From positions 1 to 64,000 of the forward strand of contig NZ_LQIK01000032.1 of assembly GCF_001499855.1 (NCBI RefSeq): a stretch of DNA of 64,000 bases, read 5' to 3'. The translations under genes were made by a program, and so were the position numbers. Shown piece by piece: positions 16,409 through 25,012 of the stretch; the first letter of the stretch is position 1; each line of letters starts with the position of its first letter. Source of the DNA: Mycobacterium sp. GA-0227b. Lineage in GTDB: Bacteria > Actinomycetota > Actinomycetes > Mycobacteriales > Mycobacteriaceae. The notes under the pieces were generated by a model, which was not told where the DNA came from, made no database searches, and saw only the letters and a program-made list of their open reading frames with translations.

Positions 16409-17026
16409 TCAACTCGTGCGTTCGACGGCAATTTCGGGCGCCAGCGCGGTGCCGACCCAACGGCGCAGGTACTTGCGCAGTTCCGCGCCTCGGCGCGGCG
16501 GGCGGCCCGGGTCGATGATGAATGACTGGATGATCCGCAGCAGATGCTCGGCCAAGTCGTCGAGGTCGCCGTCGGTCAAGCCGAGACCGGTCCAGTCCAC
16601 GTCGAAGCGCCGCAGCATCGAGTTGGCGAACTGCAGCGCCACATCCGAGGTGACCGTCTGACTGAAGGCGCTGGCTCGACCGGGCATCAGCAGCAGGCCC
16701 ATGTGCTTGTCCTTCGGCAGCCACTCGAGCGCGGTGGCGATACCCTCGGCGACCGCCTCCTGCGGGTCGGTCACTCCCTGCAGATGGTCGGCCAACCGAT
16801 CCAGGAAGCCGGTCGCGGCGCGTTGCGCGGAGGCTTCGAGCAGCGCGTCGGTGCTGGGGAAGTACCGGTAGACGGTCTGCCTCGTGACACCGAGGGTGCG
16901 AGCGACGTCGGCGATGGAAAATTCCGCGCCGCGGGCGTCGATCGCCTTGCCTGCGGCGTCAAGGATGCGGGCGACCGCTTCCTCGTCCGTCGACGGTGCC
17001 GATCCGGACCAGCCGTGGGTGCGCAC
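16409..17026 (-). CDS. TetR-family regulator
   Basis: 205 residues. The HTH at residues ~38-58 reads SIADVARTLGVTRQTVYRYF, a very typical TetR recognition helix. The C-terminal half is a helical ligand domain (GLLLMPGRASAFSQ). The GTG at 17026 is 7 bases after TAGGAT. It follows the CYP125-family gene by 27 bases on the same strand, so that P450 is its likely target; an inverted repeat before the P450 gene is a candidate operator. Confidence 0.88.
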   Translation of the reverse strand: MRTHGWSGSAPSTDEEAVARILDAAGKAIDARGAEFSIADVARTLGVTRQTVYRYFPSTDALLEASAQRAATGFLDRLADHLQGVTDPQEAVAEGIATALEWLPKDKHMGLLLMPGRASAFSQTVTSDVALQFANSMLRRFDVDWTGLGLTDGDLDDLAEHLLRIIQSFIIDPGRPPRRGAELRKYLRRWVGTALAPEIAVERTS

Positions 17027-17053
17027 GGCGAAAATCCTACTCAGCCAGCCCCA

Positions 17054-18286
17054 TCAACCCGTGTAGGAGACCTGCAGATCCTTGACGCCGTTGATCCAGC
17101 CCGACCGAAGACGTTGTGGTTCGCCGAGTTTGGCGATGTCGGGAATCTGGTCGGCGATCTCGTTGAAGATCAGCTTGATCTCCATGCGGGCCAGGTTCGC
17201 GCCGATGCAGTAGTGCGCGCCGTTGCCGCCGAAGCCGAGGTGCGGGTTGGGGTCGCGCAGGATGTTGAATTCGAAGGGCCGGTCGAAGACCTCTTCGTCG
17301 TAGTTGGCCGAGCTGTAGAACAGTCCGACGCGCTGGCCCTCGCTTATTGTGACACCGCTGAGTTCGTTGTCTGCCAGAGCAGTTCGCTGGAAACAGTGCA
17401 CGGGGGTGGCCCAGCGCACGATCTCGTCGGCGGTGGTGTCCGGTCGTTCCCGCTTGAACAGGTCCCACTGGTCGGGGTTCTCGAAGAACGCGTTCATGCC
17501 GTGTGTCATGGCGTTGCGGGTGGTTTCGTTGCCGGCGACCGCCAGCAGGATCACGAAGAACGCGAACTCGACGTCCTCGAGAGACTCACCCTCGATGTCG
17601 GCCTGCACGAGCCGGGTGACGATGTCGTCGGCCGGACAACGCCGACGCTCCTCTGCCATCGAGTAGGCGTAGCCCATCAATTCCGCGTTGGCCGCGGTCG
17701 GGTCGGAGTCGAAGTCCGGATCGTCGGTGTTCATGATCGCGTTGGTCCAGTGGAACAGTTTTTCGCGATCGGCCTCCGGTACTCCGATCAGGTCGGCGAT
17801 CGCCAACAGCGGCAGGCTCATCGCGATGTCGTCGACGAAGTTGCCGCTGCCTTTTTCCTTTGCGGCGGAGACGATTTCACGTGCAGCGGTGGCCAGCTTC
17901 GCCTCGAGGGTGGTGATCGCCCGCGGTGTGAACAACCGTGACACCAGCTTGCGCAGCCTGGTGTGCTCCGGGGCGTCGTGGTTGATCAGCAAGGCCTTGG
18001 TGAGCTCGAGCTGGTCGGCGGTCACACCTTCGGGCAGGCGCATCACCGCGCCCTTGCGGTTGGTCGACCACAGGTCACCGTTGCGGGAGATGGCCTTGAT
18101 GTCGTCGTGGCGGCTGATCACCCAGTAGCCACCGTCGTCGAAGATCGACTCGGGCTGCTCGTTCCACCACACCGGGGCGGTCTTGCGCAGCTCGGCGAAT
18201 TCGGTCACGGGGATGCCGCGCAGCAGCACCTCGGGGTCGGTGAAGTCGTATCCCTCGGGCAGGAACGGACATGTGGCGTGCGTCAT
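17054..18286 (-). CDS. Cytochrome P450, CYP125 family-like
   Basis: 410 residues. The heme loop FGGNGAHYCIG puts the ligand at about C360. The I-helix AVAGNETTRNAMTHGM and the region EIVRWATPVHCFQRTAL closely match what I remember of CYP125A1, the steroid C26/C27 monooxygenase, as does the C-terminal RLRSGWINGVKD. It probably hydroxylates the side chain of cholest-4-en-3-one or a related lipid, but it lies far from any cholesterol operon and could have diverged in substrate. I chose ATG 18286, 7 bases after a TATGGT -10 box. Confidence 0.85.
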   Translation of the reverse strand: MTHATCPFLPEGYDFTDPEVLLRGIPVTEFAELRKTAPVWWNEQPESIFDDGGYWVISRHDDIKAISRNGDLWSTNRKGAVMRLPEGVTADQLELTKALLINHDAPEHTRLRKLVSRLFTPRAITTLEAKLATAAREIVSAAKEKGSGNFVDDIAMSLPLLAIADLIGVPEADREKLFHWTNAIMNTDDPDFDSDPTAANAELMGYAYSMAEERRRCPADDIVTRLVQADIEGESLEDVEFAFFVILLAVAGNETTRNAMTHGMNAFFENPDQWDLFKRERPDTTADEIVRWATPVHCFQRTALADNELSGVTISEGQRVGLFYSSANYDEEVFDRPFEFNILRDPNPHLGFGGNGAHYCIGANLARMEIKLIFNEIADQIPDIAKLGEPQRLRSGWINGVKDLQVSYTG

Positions 18287-18294
18287 ACATTCGA

Positions 18295-18321
18295 CCATAC
18301 AGTGTCGTGTCAAGTGTATGG
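18295..18321. promoter_or_regulatory. Inverted repeat before the P450 gene, candidate operator
   Basis: CCATACA at 18295-18301 and TGTATGG at 18315-18321 are perfect inverted arms with a 13-base spacer. The left arm overlaps the -10 box TATGGT of the P450 gene. The TetR gene two steps downstream is the obvious candidate binder. The site also lies 39 bases before purD. Confidence 0.5.
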
Positions 18322-18345
18322 CCGAAGGGTTGGGTTGACAGGCGT

Positions 18346-18351
18346 TAGGGT
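18346..18351 (+). promoter_or_regulatory. -10 box of purD (leaderless)
   Basis: TAGGGT lies 8 bases before the GTG start of purD. Confidence 0.45.
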
Positions 18352-18359
18352 GAGCAGTT

Positions 18360-19628
18360 GTGCGAGTCCTGGTGATCGGCTCCGGAGCCCGTGAACATGC
18401 GCTGCTGCTGGCGCTGCGGCGAGACCCCGAGGTCGAGGGGCTGGCGGTCGCCCCAGGTAACGCGGGGACCGCAGGGATCGCCGATCAGTACGACGTCGAC
18501 ATCACCTCCGGTGAGGCGGTCGCGAAGTTGGCCCAGCGCATCGCCGCCGACCTGGTCGTCATCGGGCCGGAAGTGCCGTTGGTGCTCGGCGTCGCCGATG
18601 CCGTGCGCAGCGTCGGGATCGCCTGCTTCGGGCCGACGAAGGACGCGGCCCGCATCGAGGGTTCGAAGTCGTTCGCCAAGGACGTGATGACCGCCGCCGG
18701 CGTGCGCACCGCCAGGAGCGAGGTCGTCGACAATCCGGCACGCCTCGATGCCGCGCTCGACCGGTTCGGCCCACCGGGCGGCGACCCCGCGTGGGTGGTC
18801 AAGGACGACGGCCTGGCGGCGGGCAAGGGTGTGGTGGTGACGGCTGACCGCGCCACCGCGCGGGCGCATGCCGCAAGCCTGCTCGACGCGGGGCATCCGG
18901 TATTGCTCGAGTCGTTCCTCGACGGCCCGGAGGTGTCGCTGTTCTGCGTCGTCGACGGCGAGACCGTGGTGCCCCTGCTTCCGGCGCAGGACTTCAAACG
19001 CGTCGGGGACAACGACACCGGACCCAATACCGGAGGCATGGGGGCGTACGCGCCGTTGCCGTGGCTGCCCGACGACGTCGTCAACCGGATCGTCGATGAA
19101 GTGGTGAAACCCGTTGCCGCCGAACTGGTTGCGCGCGGTTGCCCGTTCTCGGGCCTGCTCTACACCGGGTTGGCGATCACGTCGGGTGGGCCCGCGGTGG
19201 TCGAATTCAACTGCCGCTTCGGCGATCCGGAGACCCAATGTGTGCTGGCGTTGCTGGAGACGCCGCTGGGACAACTCTTGTATTCCGCAGCGATCGGGGA
19301 CCTCGCGGGCGAGCCGCCGTTGCAATGGCGCGACGGCGCCGCGGTGACCGTGGTGCTGGCAGCGGAGAACTACCCGGGCCGCCCGCGAGTTGGCGACGCG
19401 ATCGCCGGGTCCGAGGTCGACGGGGTGCTGCACGCGGGCACCAGTCGGCGTGACGACGGCGCGATCGTGTCATCGGGCGGACGCGTGCTCTCGGTGGTCG
19501 GCACGGGTGTGGACCTCCCGGCCGCGCGTGCGGCCGCCTACCAGCTGATCAAGTCGATTCGATTGCCGGGCAGTCATTTTCGCAGTGATATCGGGTTGGC
19601 AGCGGCCGAAGGGCGAATTGCACTCTAG
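18360..19628 (+). CDS. purD: Phosphoribosylamine-glycine ligase (GAR synthetase)
   Basis: 422 residues. It makes glycinamide ribonucleotide from phosphoribosylamine, glycine and ATP, the second step of purine synthesis. The N-terminal VLVIGSGAREHAL is the PurD signature. The ATP-grasp core shows WVVKDDGLAAGKGV and the metal/ATP ligand strand VVEFNCRFGDPETQ. The length matches the family. The GTG at 18360 is 8 bases after a TAGGGT box. Its stop overlaps the convergent esterase stop. Confidence 0.97.
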   Translation: MRVLVIGSGAREHALLLALRRDPEVEGLAVAPGNAGTAGIADQYDVDITSGEAVAKLAQRIAADLVVIGPEVPLVLGVADAVRSVGIACFGPTKDAARIEGSKSFAKDVMTAAGVRTARSEVVDNPARLDAALDRFGPPGGDPAWVVKDDGLAAGKGVVVTADRATARAHAASLLDAGHPVLLESFLDGPEVSLFCVVDGETVVPLLPAQDFKRVGDNDTGPNTGGMGAYAPLPWLPDDVVNRIVDEVVKPVAAELVARGCPFSGLLYTGLAITSGGPAVVEFNCRFGDPETQCVLALLETPLGQLLYSAAIGDLAGEPPLQWRDGAAVTVVLAAENYPGRPRVGDAIAGSEVDGVLHAGTSRRDDGAIVSSGGRVLSVVGTGVDLPAARAAAYQLIKSIRLPGSHFRSDIGLAAAEGRIAL

Positions 19629-20437
19629 GCCGTCAGCAACGGCGCCATCCAGCTCAGCTCGCCGGGCAGCTGCGAGCTCCAGAACCCGCCGTCGTGACCG
19701 CCCGGAGAGAAGCCGCCGGCGGGCGGATTCGGCAGCTGCGCGATGAACTCTTTGGTCGCCGAATAGAAGGGATCGTCGGTGCCGCAGTCGATTCGGATCG
19801 GGATGGACGCCAGCGCGGGCGATCCCCACACGCTGTTGGCCGCATAGTCCTCGGCGCTGTCGAATGCGCCGGGTGCGGCCGCCCCTGGCGACGTCCACAG
19901 CGCCGGGCTCACCGCACAGATCGCCGCCGTGCGGGCGGGTCCGAGTCGGGCGCCGAGCAGCAGCGCGCCGTAGCCGCCCATCGACCACCCGAGAAAGCCG
20001 ACGCGCGAGGTGTCCAGGCCCTGCGAGTCGAGCATCGGGAGCAACTCGTCGAGCACCATCGCCCCGGAGTCCTCGCCGGACGCCCGTTTGTGCCAGTAGC
20101 TTCCGCCACCGTCGACGGCGACCACCGCGAACGGCGGCAGCCCCGCGGCGACGGCCTCGGCCAGGCCTTGCTCCACACCTCCGGCCATCACACCGGCCGC
20201 GTCTTGTCCCTTCCCGTGCAGCGCAATGACGGGACGCAACGGGGCGCTCTGCCCGGGCGGGCGGGCGATCGCCCAGTTGGTCGCCAGTCCTCCCCGCGCC
20301 GCCGAGACGAAGGAGCCGTCGACGTAGGTCGGCGCGGCGGGGGCCGCCGGAACCGCCGGCGCCATCCGCAACGCCACCGCGCCGGCCGCGGCACCGACTC
20401 CGAGGCGCAGAAGCGAACGGCGAGTCAGCTCGGACAT
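19625..20437 (-). CDS. Exported alpha/beta-hydrolase esterase (Rv0774c type)
   Basis: 270 residues. A twin-arginine signal is visible (LTRRSLLRLGVGAAAGAVAL) with cleavage likely after the Ala/Pro-rich PAVPAAPAA. The mature part is an esterase D/mycolyltransferase-like fold. The nucleophile is in FLGWSMGGYG, an acid is likely in DCGTDDPFY, and the histidine is in PGGHDGGFW. It would act outside the membrane on lipid esters. I chose ATG 20437 because it places the RR motif five residues from the N-terminus. Rv0774c is described as an esterase; substrate detail is inference. Confidence 0.88.
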   Translation of the reverse strand: MSELTRRSLLRLGVGAAAGAVALRMAPAVPAAPAAPTYVDGSFVSAARGGLATNWAIARPPGQSAPLRPVIALHGKGQDAAGVMAGGVEQGLAEAVAAGLPPFAVVAVDGGGSYWHKRASGEDSGAMVLDELLPMLDSQGLDTSRVGFLGWSMGGYGALLLGARLGPARTAAICAVSPALWTSPGAAAPGAFDSAEDYAANSVWGSPALASIPIRIDCGTDDPFYSATKEFIAQLPNPPAGGFSPGGHDGGFWSSQLPGELSWMAPLLTA

Positions 20438-20575
20438 GGCGGCCATCATGCCATCGGCGCTTGCTCGGCCGGCGCGGCCGTTTGGGCGTCGCATCAGAAA
20501 CACCAGTCCCGACTTCTGTGGGCAAAGCCTGACGTTTGGCCGAAAGTCCGATGGGAGACCCGCCCGGCTGGCAGC

Positions 20576-21193
20576 ATGCTAGGCGTGACGGCAGCGGTCA
20601 CTCCCAAGGGAGAACGTCGGCGGTATGCGCTGGTCAGCGCGGCTGCCGATCTGCTGTGCGAAGGCGGCTTCGACGCGGTGCGACATCGCGCCGTGGCCCG
20701 TCGTGCCGGGCTGCCGCTGGCGTCGACGACCTATTACTTCTCGTCGCTCGACGACCTGATCGCGAAGGCTGTCGAATACGTCGGCGAGCGCGAGGCCGAG
20801 CAGTTGCGGGCGCGCGTCGCGATGCTGTCGCGGCGGCGTCGAGGCGCGGAGTCGACCGCCGACATCTTGGTCGACCTGTTGGTCGATGACACGGTGGGGC
20901 AGCAGTTGATCTCGCGGTACGAGCGCTACATCGCATGCGCACGACACCCCCTGTTGCGCGACATCCAACGGCGGATTTTGCGCCAGCGCAGCGACGCGGT
21001 CATCGAGGTCATCGAACGCTCGGGGCGGTCGGTGCGGGCGGAGTACATGACCGCCTTGGTCAACGCCGTCGACGGTGCGGTGGTCGCGGCGCTCGTCGCC
21101 GAGGGCGACGGCCCGCGCGCAACAGCGCGCGCGACGTTGATCGACGTGATAGACGTGTTGGCACCTATCGACGAGCGAGTGGCGCAGGTGTAG
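20576..21193 (+). CDS. TetR-family regulator (Rv0775 type)
   Basis: 205 residues. The HTH is at residues ~35-55 (VRHRAVARRAGLPLASTTYYF), followed by a helical effector domain. The start may be ATG 20576 or GTG 20585. It is divergent from the esterase gene (138 bases apart) and 17 bases upstream of a repeat that leads into an amino-acid permease, so either flanking gene could be its target. The ligand is unknown. Confidence 0.85.
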   Translation: MLGVTAAVTPKGERRRYALVSAAADLLCEGGFDAVRHRAVARRAGLPLASTTYYFSSLDDLIAKAVEYVGEREAEQLRARVAMLSRRRRGAESTADILVDLLVDDTVGQQLISRYERYIACARHPLLRDIQRRILRQRSDAVIEVIERSGRSVRAEYMTALVNAVDGAVVAALVAEGDGPRATARATLIDVIDVLAPIDERVAQV

Positions 21194-21208
21194 ACGCCAC
21201 AAGGAGGG

Positions 21209-21272
21209 CGATGAGCGCTTGCGCGAAGAGCAGAGGACACCGATGAGCGCTTGCGCGAAGAGCAGAGGACAC
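21209..21272 (+). repeat. Perfect 32-bp tandem duplication, MIRU-like
   Basis: A 32-bp unit is present twice with no mismatch (21209-21240 and 21241-21272). The first bases of a third unit (CGATGAG) run into the permease start. Each unit contains ATGA, so each copy opens and closes a small reading frame. A strong AAGGAGG ribosome site at 21201-21207 precedes the first copy. The layout recalls mycobacterial interspersed repetitive units, whose small ORFs overlap by ATGA. Confidence 0.9.
21211..21246 (+). CDS. Coupled mini-ORF 1 (11 codons) within the 32-bp repeat
   Basis: It encodes MSACAKSRGHR. It is directly preceded by AAGGAGGGCG, the best ribosome site of this region. Its TGA overlaps the ATG of the second copy (ATGA). 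It may serve only to load ribosomes for the permease; a functional peptide is not implied. Confidence 0.45.
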   Translation: MSACAKSRGHR

Positions 21273-21278
21273 CGATGA
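21243..21278 (+). CDS. Coupled mini-ORF 2 (11 codons) within the 32-bp repeat
   Basis: It is identical in sequence to mini-ORF 1. It starts inside the stop of mini-ORF 1, and its own TGA overlaps the permease ATG at 21275. Translation of the permease would therefore need two rounds of termination and restart. Confidence 0.4.
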   Translation: MSACAKSRGHR

Positions 21279-22693
21279 GTACGCCGGTGGACAAGCAACC
21301 GGAACTTCGGCGGGTCATGGGTCCGGGTTTGTTGCTTCTGTTCATCGTCGGCGACATCCTCGGCACCGGCGTGTACGCGCTGACCGGCCAGGTTGCCGGT
21401 GAAGTCGGCGGGGCGGCCTGGCTGCCGTTCCTGCTGGCGTTCAGCATCGCGACGATCACGGCGTTCTCCTACCTGGAGCTGGTGACCAAATATCCGCAGG
21501 CTGCGGGCGCAGCGCTGTACGCGCACAAGGCATTCGGAGTTCAGTTCTTCACCTTCCTCGTCGCGTTCGTGGTGATGTGTTCCGGCATCACGTCTGCTTC
21601 GACCGCGTCACAAGCGTTCGCGGCCAACCTGATCAAAGGTTTCGCACTGGATTGGGGCAAGGCCGGTGTCGCCGTCATCGCGCTGGCCTTCATGGCCGTT
21701 CTGGCCGCGATCAACCTGCGCGGCGTCAGCGAAAGCGTCAAGCTCAACGTCGGCCTGACCGTCATCGAGATCACCGGACTGATGATGGTGATCTTCGTCG
21801 GGCTGTGGGCGTTCACCCAGGCCGGTGACTATGATTTCTCGCGCGTTGTCATGTTCGAAAGCAGCCAGGAGCGAAGCACATTCGTCGCGATCACCGCGGC
21901 GACGTCACTAGCGTTCTTCGCGATGGTCGGGTTCGAGGACTCGGTCAACATGGCCGAGGAGACCAAGGACCCGGTCCGGATCTTCCCGAAGGTCTTGTTG
22001 ACCGGCTTGAGCCTCGCCGGCGTGGTGTACATCGTGGTGTCGATCATCGCCGTCGCGTTGGTGCCCATCGGCGAACTGAGGGCAAGCGCCACACCGCTTG
22101 TCGCGGTGGTCGAGGCGGCGGCGCCCGGACTTCCGATCGACGAGCTGTTCCCGTTCATCACGATGTTCGCGGTTTCGAACACCGCGCTGATCAACATGTT
22201 GATGGCGAGCCGGCTGATCTACGGCATGGCACGACAGCATGTGTTGCCGCCCGTGCTGGGCACGGTGCACCGAACACGCCACACTCCATGGGTTGCAATC
22301 GTGTTCACGACGGTCATCGCATTCGGTCTGATCTTCTATGTCTCTGCGTTCGCGAGCAGCAAGGCGGTTTCGGTGCTCGGTGGCACGACGTCGCTGTTGT
22401 TGTTGGCGGTCTTCGCGATGGTCAACGTCGCAGTGCTGGTGCTGCGCCGCGACGTCCGCGAGGCCGGCGGGCACTTCAAAACACCGACGGTGCTGCCCGT
22501 GATCGGGTTCATCACATCGCTGTATCTGGTGACGCCGCTGTCGGGCCGCCCCGGTTCGCAGTACCTGGTGGCCGGCGTTCTGCTCGTTATCGGCGTCGTG
22601 TTGTTCGTGATCACCATGATGATCAACAAGCAGCTCGGCATCAGGGACGCCGGCATCACCGACCCGACCCGGCTGGCCGAAACGCCGGATTAG
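21275..22693 (+). CDS. APC-superfamily amino-acid permease
   Basis: 472 residues with about 12-13 hydrophobic segments. The first segment region holds LLLLFIVGDILGTGVYAL, matching the APC G-x-G unwound helix 1. The conserved EDSVNMAEETKDP before helix 7 is typical. It likely exchanges or imports amino acids or amines across the inner membrane. It is read after the two coupled mini-ORFs. The stop overlaps the stop of the convergent DUF429 gene by 4 bases. It is not part of the M. tuberculosis Rv0775-Rv0776c junction as I recall. Confidence 0.88.
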   Translation: MSTPVDKQPELRRVMGPGLLLLFIVGDILGTGVYALTGQVAGEVGGAAWLPFLLAFSIATITAFSYLELVTKYPQAAGAALYAHKAFGVQFFTFLVAFVVMCSGITSASTASQAFAANLIKGFALDWGKAGVAVIALAFMAVLAAINLRGVSESVKLNVGLTVIEITGLMMVIFVGLWAFTQAGDYDFSRVVMFESSQERSTFVAITAATSLAFFAMVGFEDSVNMAEETKDPVRIFPKVLLTGLSLAGVVYIVVSIIAVALVPIGELRASATPLVAVVEAAAPGLPIDELFPFITMFAVSNTALINMLMASRLIYGMARQHVLPPVLGTVHRTRHTPWVAIVFTTVIAFGLIFYVSAFASSKAVSVLGGTTSLLLLAVFAMVNVAVLVLRRDVREAGGHFKTPTVLPVIGFITSLYLVTPLSGRPGSQYLVAGVLLVIGVVLFVITMMINKQLGIRDAGITDPTRLAETPD

Positions 22694-23553
22694 CCGCCCA
22701 GCTGCCTGCGAATCTCGGTCAGCTCACGCTGTGCGCGTTCGATGAGAAGTTGAACCTGCTCGAGCCGCGGCAACACTTCGCCGGGGTCGGGGTCTGGCAC
22801 CGCACGAGCCCGAGGAGCGGGCGTCAGCTCCGGTGGCAACGCAGGCGTGACGATGTAGCCGACTTCGCGGTCACCGTAGATCGTGATGTCCTCGCGCCGT
22901 CGCTCGAAATACAGCGCGACGTACGCGCAGAGCACCGCGTCGACGGGATCTTCGCATGCGTTCAGCTGAAACGCTCGAACGCCCGCCTCGATTCTCTTGC
23001 GAAGTTCGAGCCAGGCGGGACTACTGCGCACGCGAAGTTGCGGCGTCGCGTCGTGCAACCCCTCGATCAGCTCCACCATCCTCAGCAGCTCGGACTTGCG
23101 CTTCGCGACATCCTTGGCGCGCCGCTTGTATTTGAGCGTCTTGCCGAGTTTGAAAAGTGAAACCGTTGCTGCGTGCGGGTAGACCTCGATCGCGCGACGA
23201 TCACCGCGCGACTGCGGGTCGGGATCGAGGCCCAGTCGCTCGCAGAGAACTTCGGCGCGGGGCGGGTTGAAGAGCGGATTGCCCGTGTTCGAGGGCTGCG
23301 CGGTTGCCTCGAACGGCATGAAATCCCGGTTGTACAGGGTCTCACCGAGTCGATAGCCGCTGGGATTCTTGACGATGAGGGGAGCGTCGATGGCCACGAC
23401 GCAGGGGCCGTCGACATACGGCGCGAGGGTCGCCGCAATCTCGTCGTCGCTGACCGCCGTGCCGACCTGCACGAGCCGTCCATCGTCGTCCAGGACGGCT
23501 ACACCGGTTTGGTTCGCGTCCGCCCACGCGAGATCGAGCCCTACGAAGTACAT
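22690..23553 (-). CDS. DUF429 protein (Rv0776c type)
   Basis: 287 residues. The N-terminal YFVGLDLAWADANQTGVAV has the RNase H-like strand-turn pattern with an acidic residue, and AIDAPL follows, as in the DUF429 predicted nuclease family. The middle part is basic (KRRAKDVAKRK), and the C-terminal 40 residues form a likely coiled coil (LEQVQLLIERAQRELTEIRR). ATG 23553 places the first strand at the N-terminus. It diverges from purB with only 40 bases between. The biochemical role is not established. Confidence 0.82.
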   Translation of the reverse strand: MYFVGLDLAWADANQTGVAVLDDDGRLVQVGTAVSDDEIAATLAPYVDGPCVVAIDAPLIVKNPSGYRLGETLYNRDFMPFEATAQPSNTGNPLFNPPRAEVLCERLGLDPDPQSRGDRRAIEVYPHAATVSLFKLGKTLKYKRRAKDVAKRKSELLRMVELIEGLHDATPQLRVRSSPAWLELRKRIEAGVRAFQLNACEDPVDAVLCAYVALYFERRREDITIYGDREVGYIVTPALPPELTPAPRARAVPDPDPGEVLPRLEQVQLLIERAQRELTEIRRQLGG

Positions 23554-23579
23554 GGGGCCAGCCTGCCTTACCCGCGCCG

Positions 23580-23585
23580 TAAGCT
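23580..23585 (+). promoter_or_regulatory. -10 box of purB (leaderless)
   Basis: TAAGCT lies 8 bases before the GTG at 23594. This spacing supports that start over the GTG at 23588. Confidence 0.5.
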
Positions 23586-23593
23586 GAGTGTTT

Positions 23594-25012
23594 GTGACGA
23601 TCCCCAATGTGCTGGCCAATCGTTATGCCAGCGAGGACATGGTGGCCATCTGGTCGCCGGAGGCCAAGGTCGTCGCGGAGCGCCGGCTGTGGGTCGCCGT
23701 GCTGCGCGCGCAGGCGGAGTTGGGTGTGGACGTTCCGGCGACGGTGGTGGCGGACTACGAGCGGGTGCTCGAACAGGTCGACCTGGCGTCGATCGCGGCG
23801 CGCGAGCGGGTGCTGCGCCACGACGTCAAGGCGCGCATCGAGGAGTTCAATGCGTTGGCCGGCCACGAGCACGTGCACAAGGGCATGACTAGCCGCGACC
23901 TCACCGAGAACGTGGAACAGCTGCAGATCCGCCGGTCCCTGGAGCTGGTGCATTCGCATGGGGTCGCGGTGGTGGCCCGCTTGGCCGAACGCGCCGTTCT
24001 GTATCGCGACCTCGTGATGGCCGGCCGCAGCCACAACGTCGCCGCGCAGGCGACCACCTTGGGCAAGCGATTCGCGTCGGCGGCCGAAGAGATGCTGATC
24101 GCGCTGCAGCGCCTGCGCTCGTTGATTGACCGTTACCCGCTGCGGGGCATCAAGGGCCCGATGGGCACCGCGCAGGACATGCTCGACCTGTTCGACGGTG
24201 ACGCTTCGCGGCTTGCGGATCTGGAGCGACGTGTCGCCGAATTCCTCGGCTTCACAGACATTTTCACCAGCGTCGGACAGGTGTACCCGCGATCGCTGGA
24301 CCACGACGTCGTCTCCTCGCTGGTGCAGCTGGGCGCGGGACCGTCGTCCTTGGCGCACACCATCCGGCTGATGGCCGGACACGAACTCGTCACCGAAGGC
24401 TTCGCGCCCGGCCAGGTCGGGTCATCGGCGATGCCGCACAAGATGAACACTCGCTCGTGTGAGCGGGTGAACGGATTGCAGGTCGTGCTGCGTGGCTACG
24501 CCGCCATGGCGGCCGAACTGGCTGGCGCGCAATGGAATGAGGGCGATGTGTTCTGTTCGGTGGTGCGCCGGGTGGCGCTGCCCGACGCATTCTTCGCCGT
24601 CGACGGGCAGATTGAAACCTTCCTCACGGTGCTCGACGAGTTCGGGGCCTACCCCGCGGTGATCCAGCGAGAGCTGGATCGGTATCTGCCGTTCCTGGCG
24701 ACGACGCGAATCCTGATCGCCGCCGTCCGCGCCGGGGTCGGCCGCGAAACCGCCCACGAGGTGATCAAGGAGCACGCCGTCGCGGTGGCCCTGGCGATGC
24801 GGGAGAAGGGCCAGGAACCCGACCTGCTGGACCGGCTGGCGGCCGATCCGCGGCTACCTCTGGACCGGCCTGCGCTGGATGCGGCGCTGGCCGACAAACA
24901 GGCGTTCACTGGTGCGGCCGGCGACCAGGTGGACCGGGTCGTCGAGGCCGTCGGCGAATTGGTCAGCCGCTATCCCGAAGCCGCCAAATACACTTCGGGT
25001 GCCATCTTGTGA
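23594..25012 (+). CDS. purB: Adenylosuccinate lyase
   Basis: 472 residues, the actinobacterial length. It splits SAICAR to AICAR and adenylosuccinate to AMP, each with release of fumarate. Signature motifs are HKGMTSRDLTEN, GRSHNVAAQATTLGKR and the fumarase-superfamily loop GSSAMPHKMN with the catalytic serine. The protein begins TIPNVLANRYAS as in other mycobacterial PurB. Its stop overlaps the cyp126 start as GTGA. Confidence 0.97.
   Translation: MTIPNVLANRYASEDMVAIWSPEAKVVAERRLWVAVLRAQAELGVDVPATVVADYERVLEQVDLASIAARERVLRHDVKARIEEFNALAGHEHVHKGMTSRDLTENVEQLQIRRSLELVHSHGVAVVARLAERAVLYRDLVMAGRSHNVAAQATTLGKRFASAAEEMLIALQRLRSLIDRYPLRGIKGPMGTAQDMLDLFDGDASRLADLERRVAEFLGFTDIFTSVGQVYPRSLDHDVVSSLVQLGAGPSSLAHTIRLMAGHELVTEGFAPGQVGSSAMPHKMNTRSCERVNGLQVVLRGYAAMAAELAGAQWNEGDVFCSVVRRVALPDAFFAVDGQIETFLTVLDEFGAYPAVIQRELDRYLPFLATTRILIAAVRAGVGRETAHEVIKEHAVAVALAMREKGQEPDLLDRLAADPRLPLDRPALDAALADKQAFTGAAGDQVDRVVEAVGELVSRYPEAAKYTSGAIL

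Noticed and set aside
18308..18340. TTGACA sequences on both strands as strong -35 boxes
   Set aside because: Neither has a -10 box at 16-18 bases; the leaderless -10 boxes lie only 5-8 bases away, so the match is probably chance or part of the inverted repeat.
21209..21272. CRISPR-like array
   Set aside because: The two units are directly adjacent with no spacers, and no cas genes are near.
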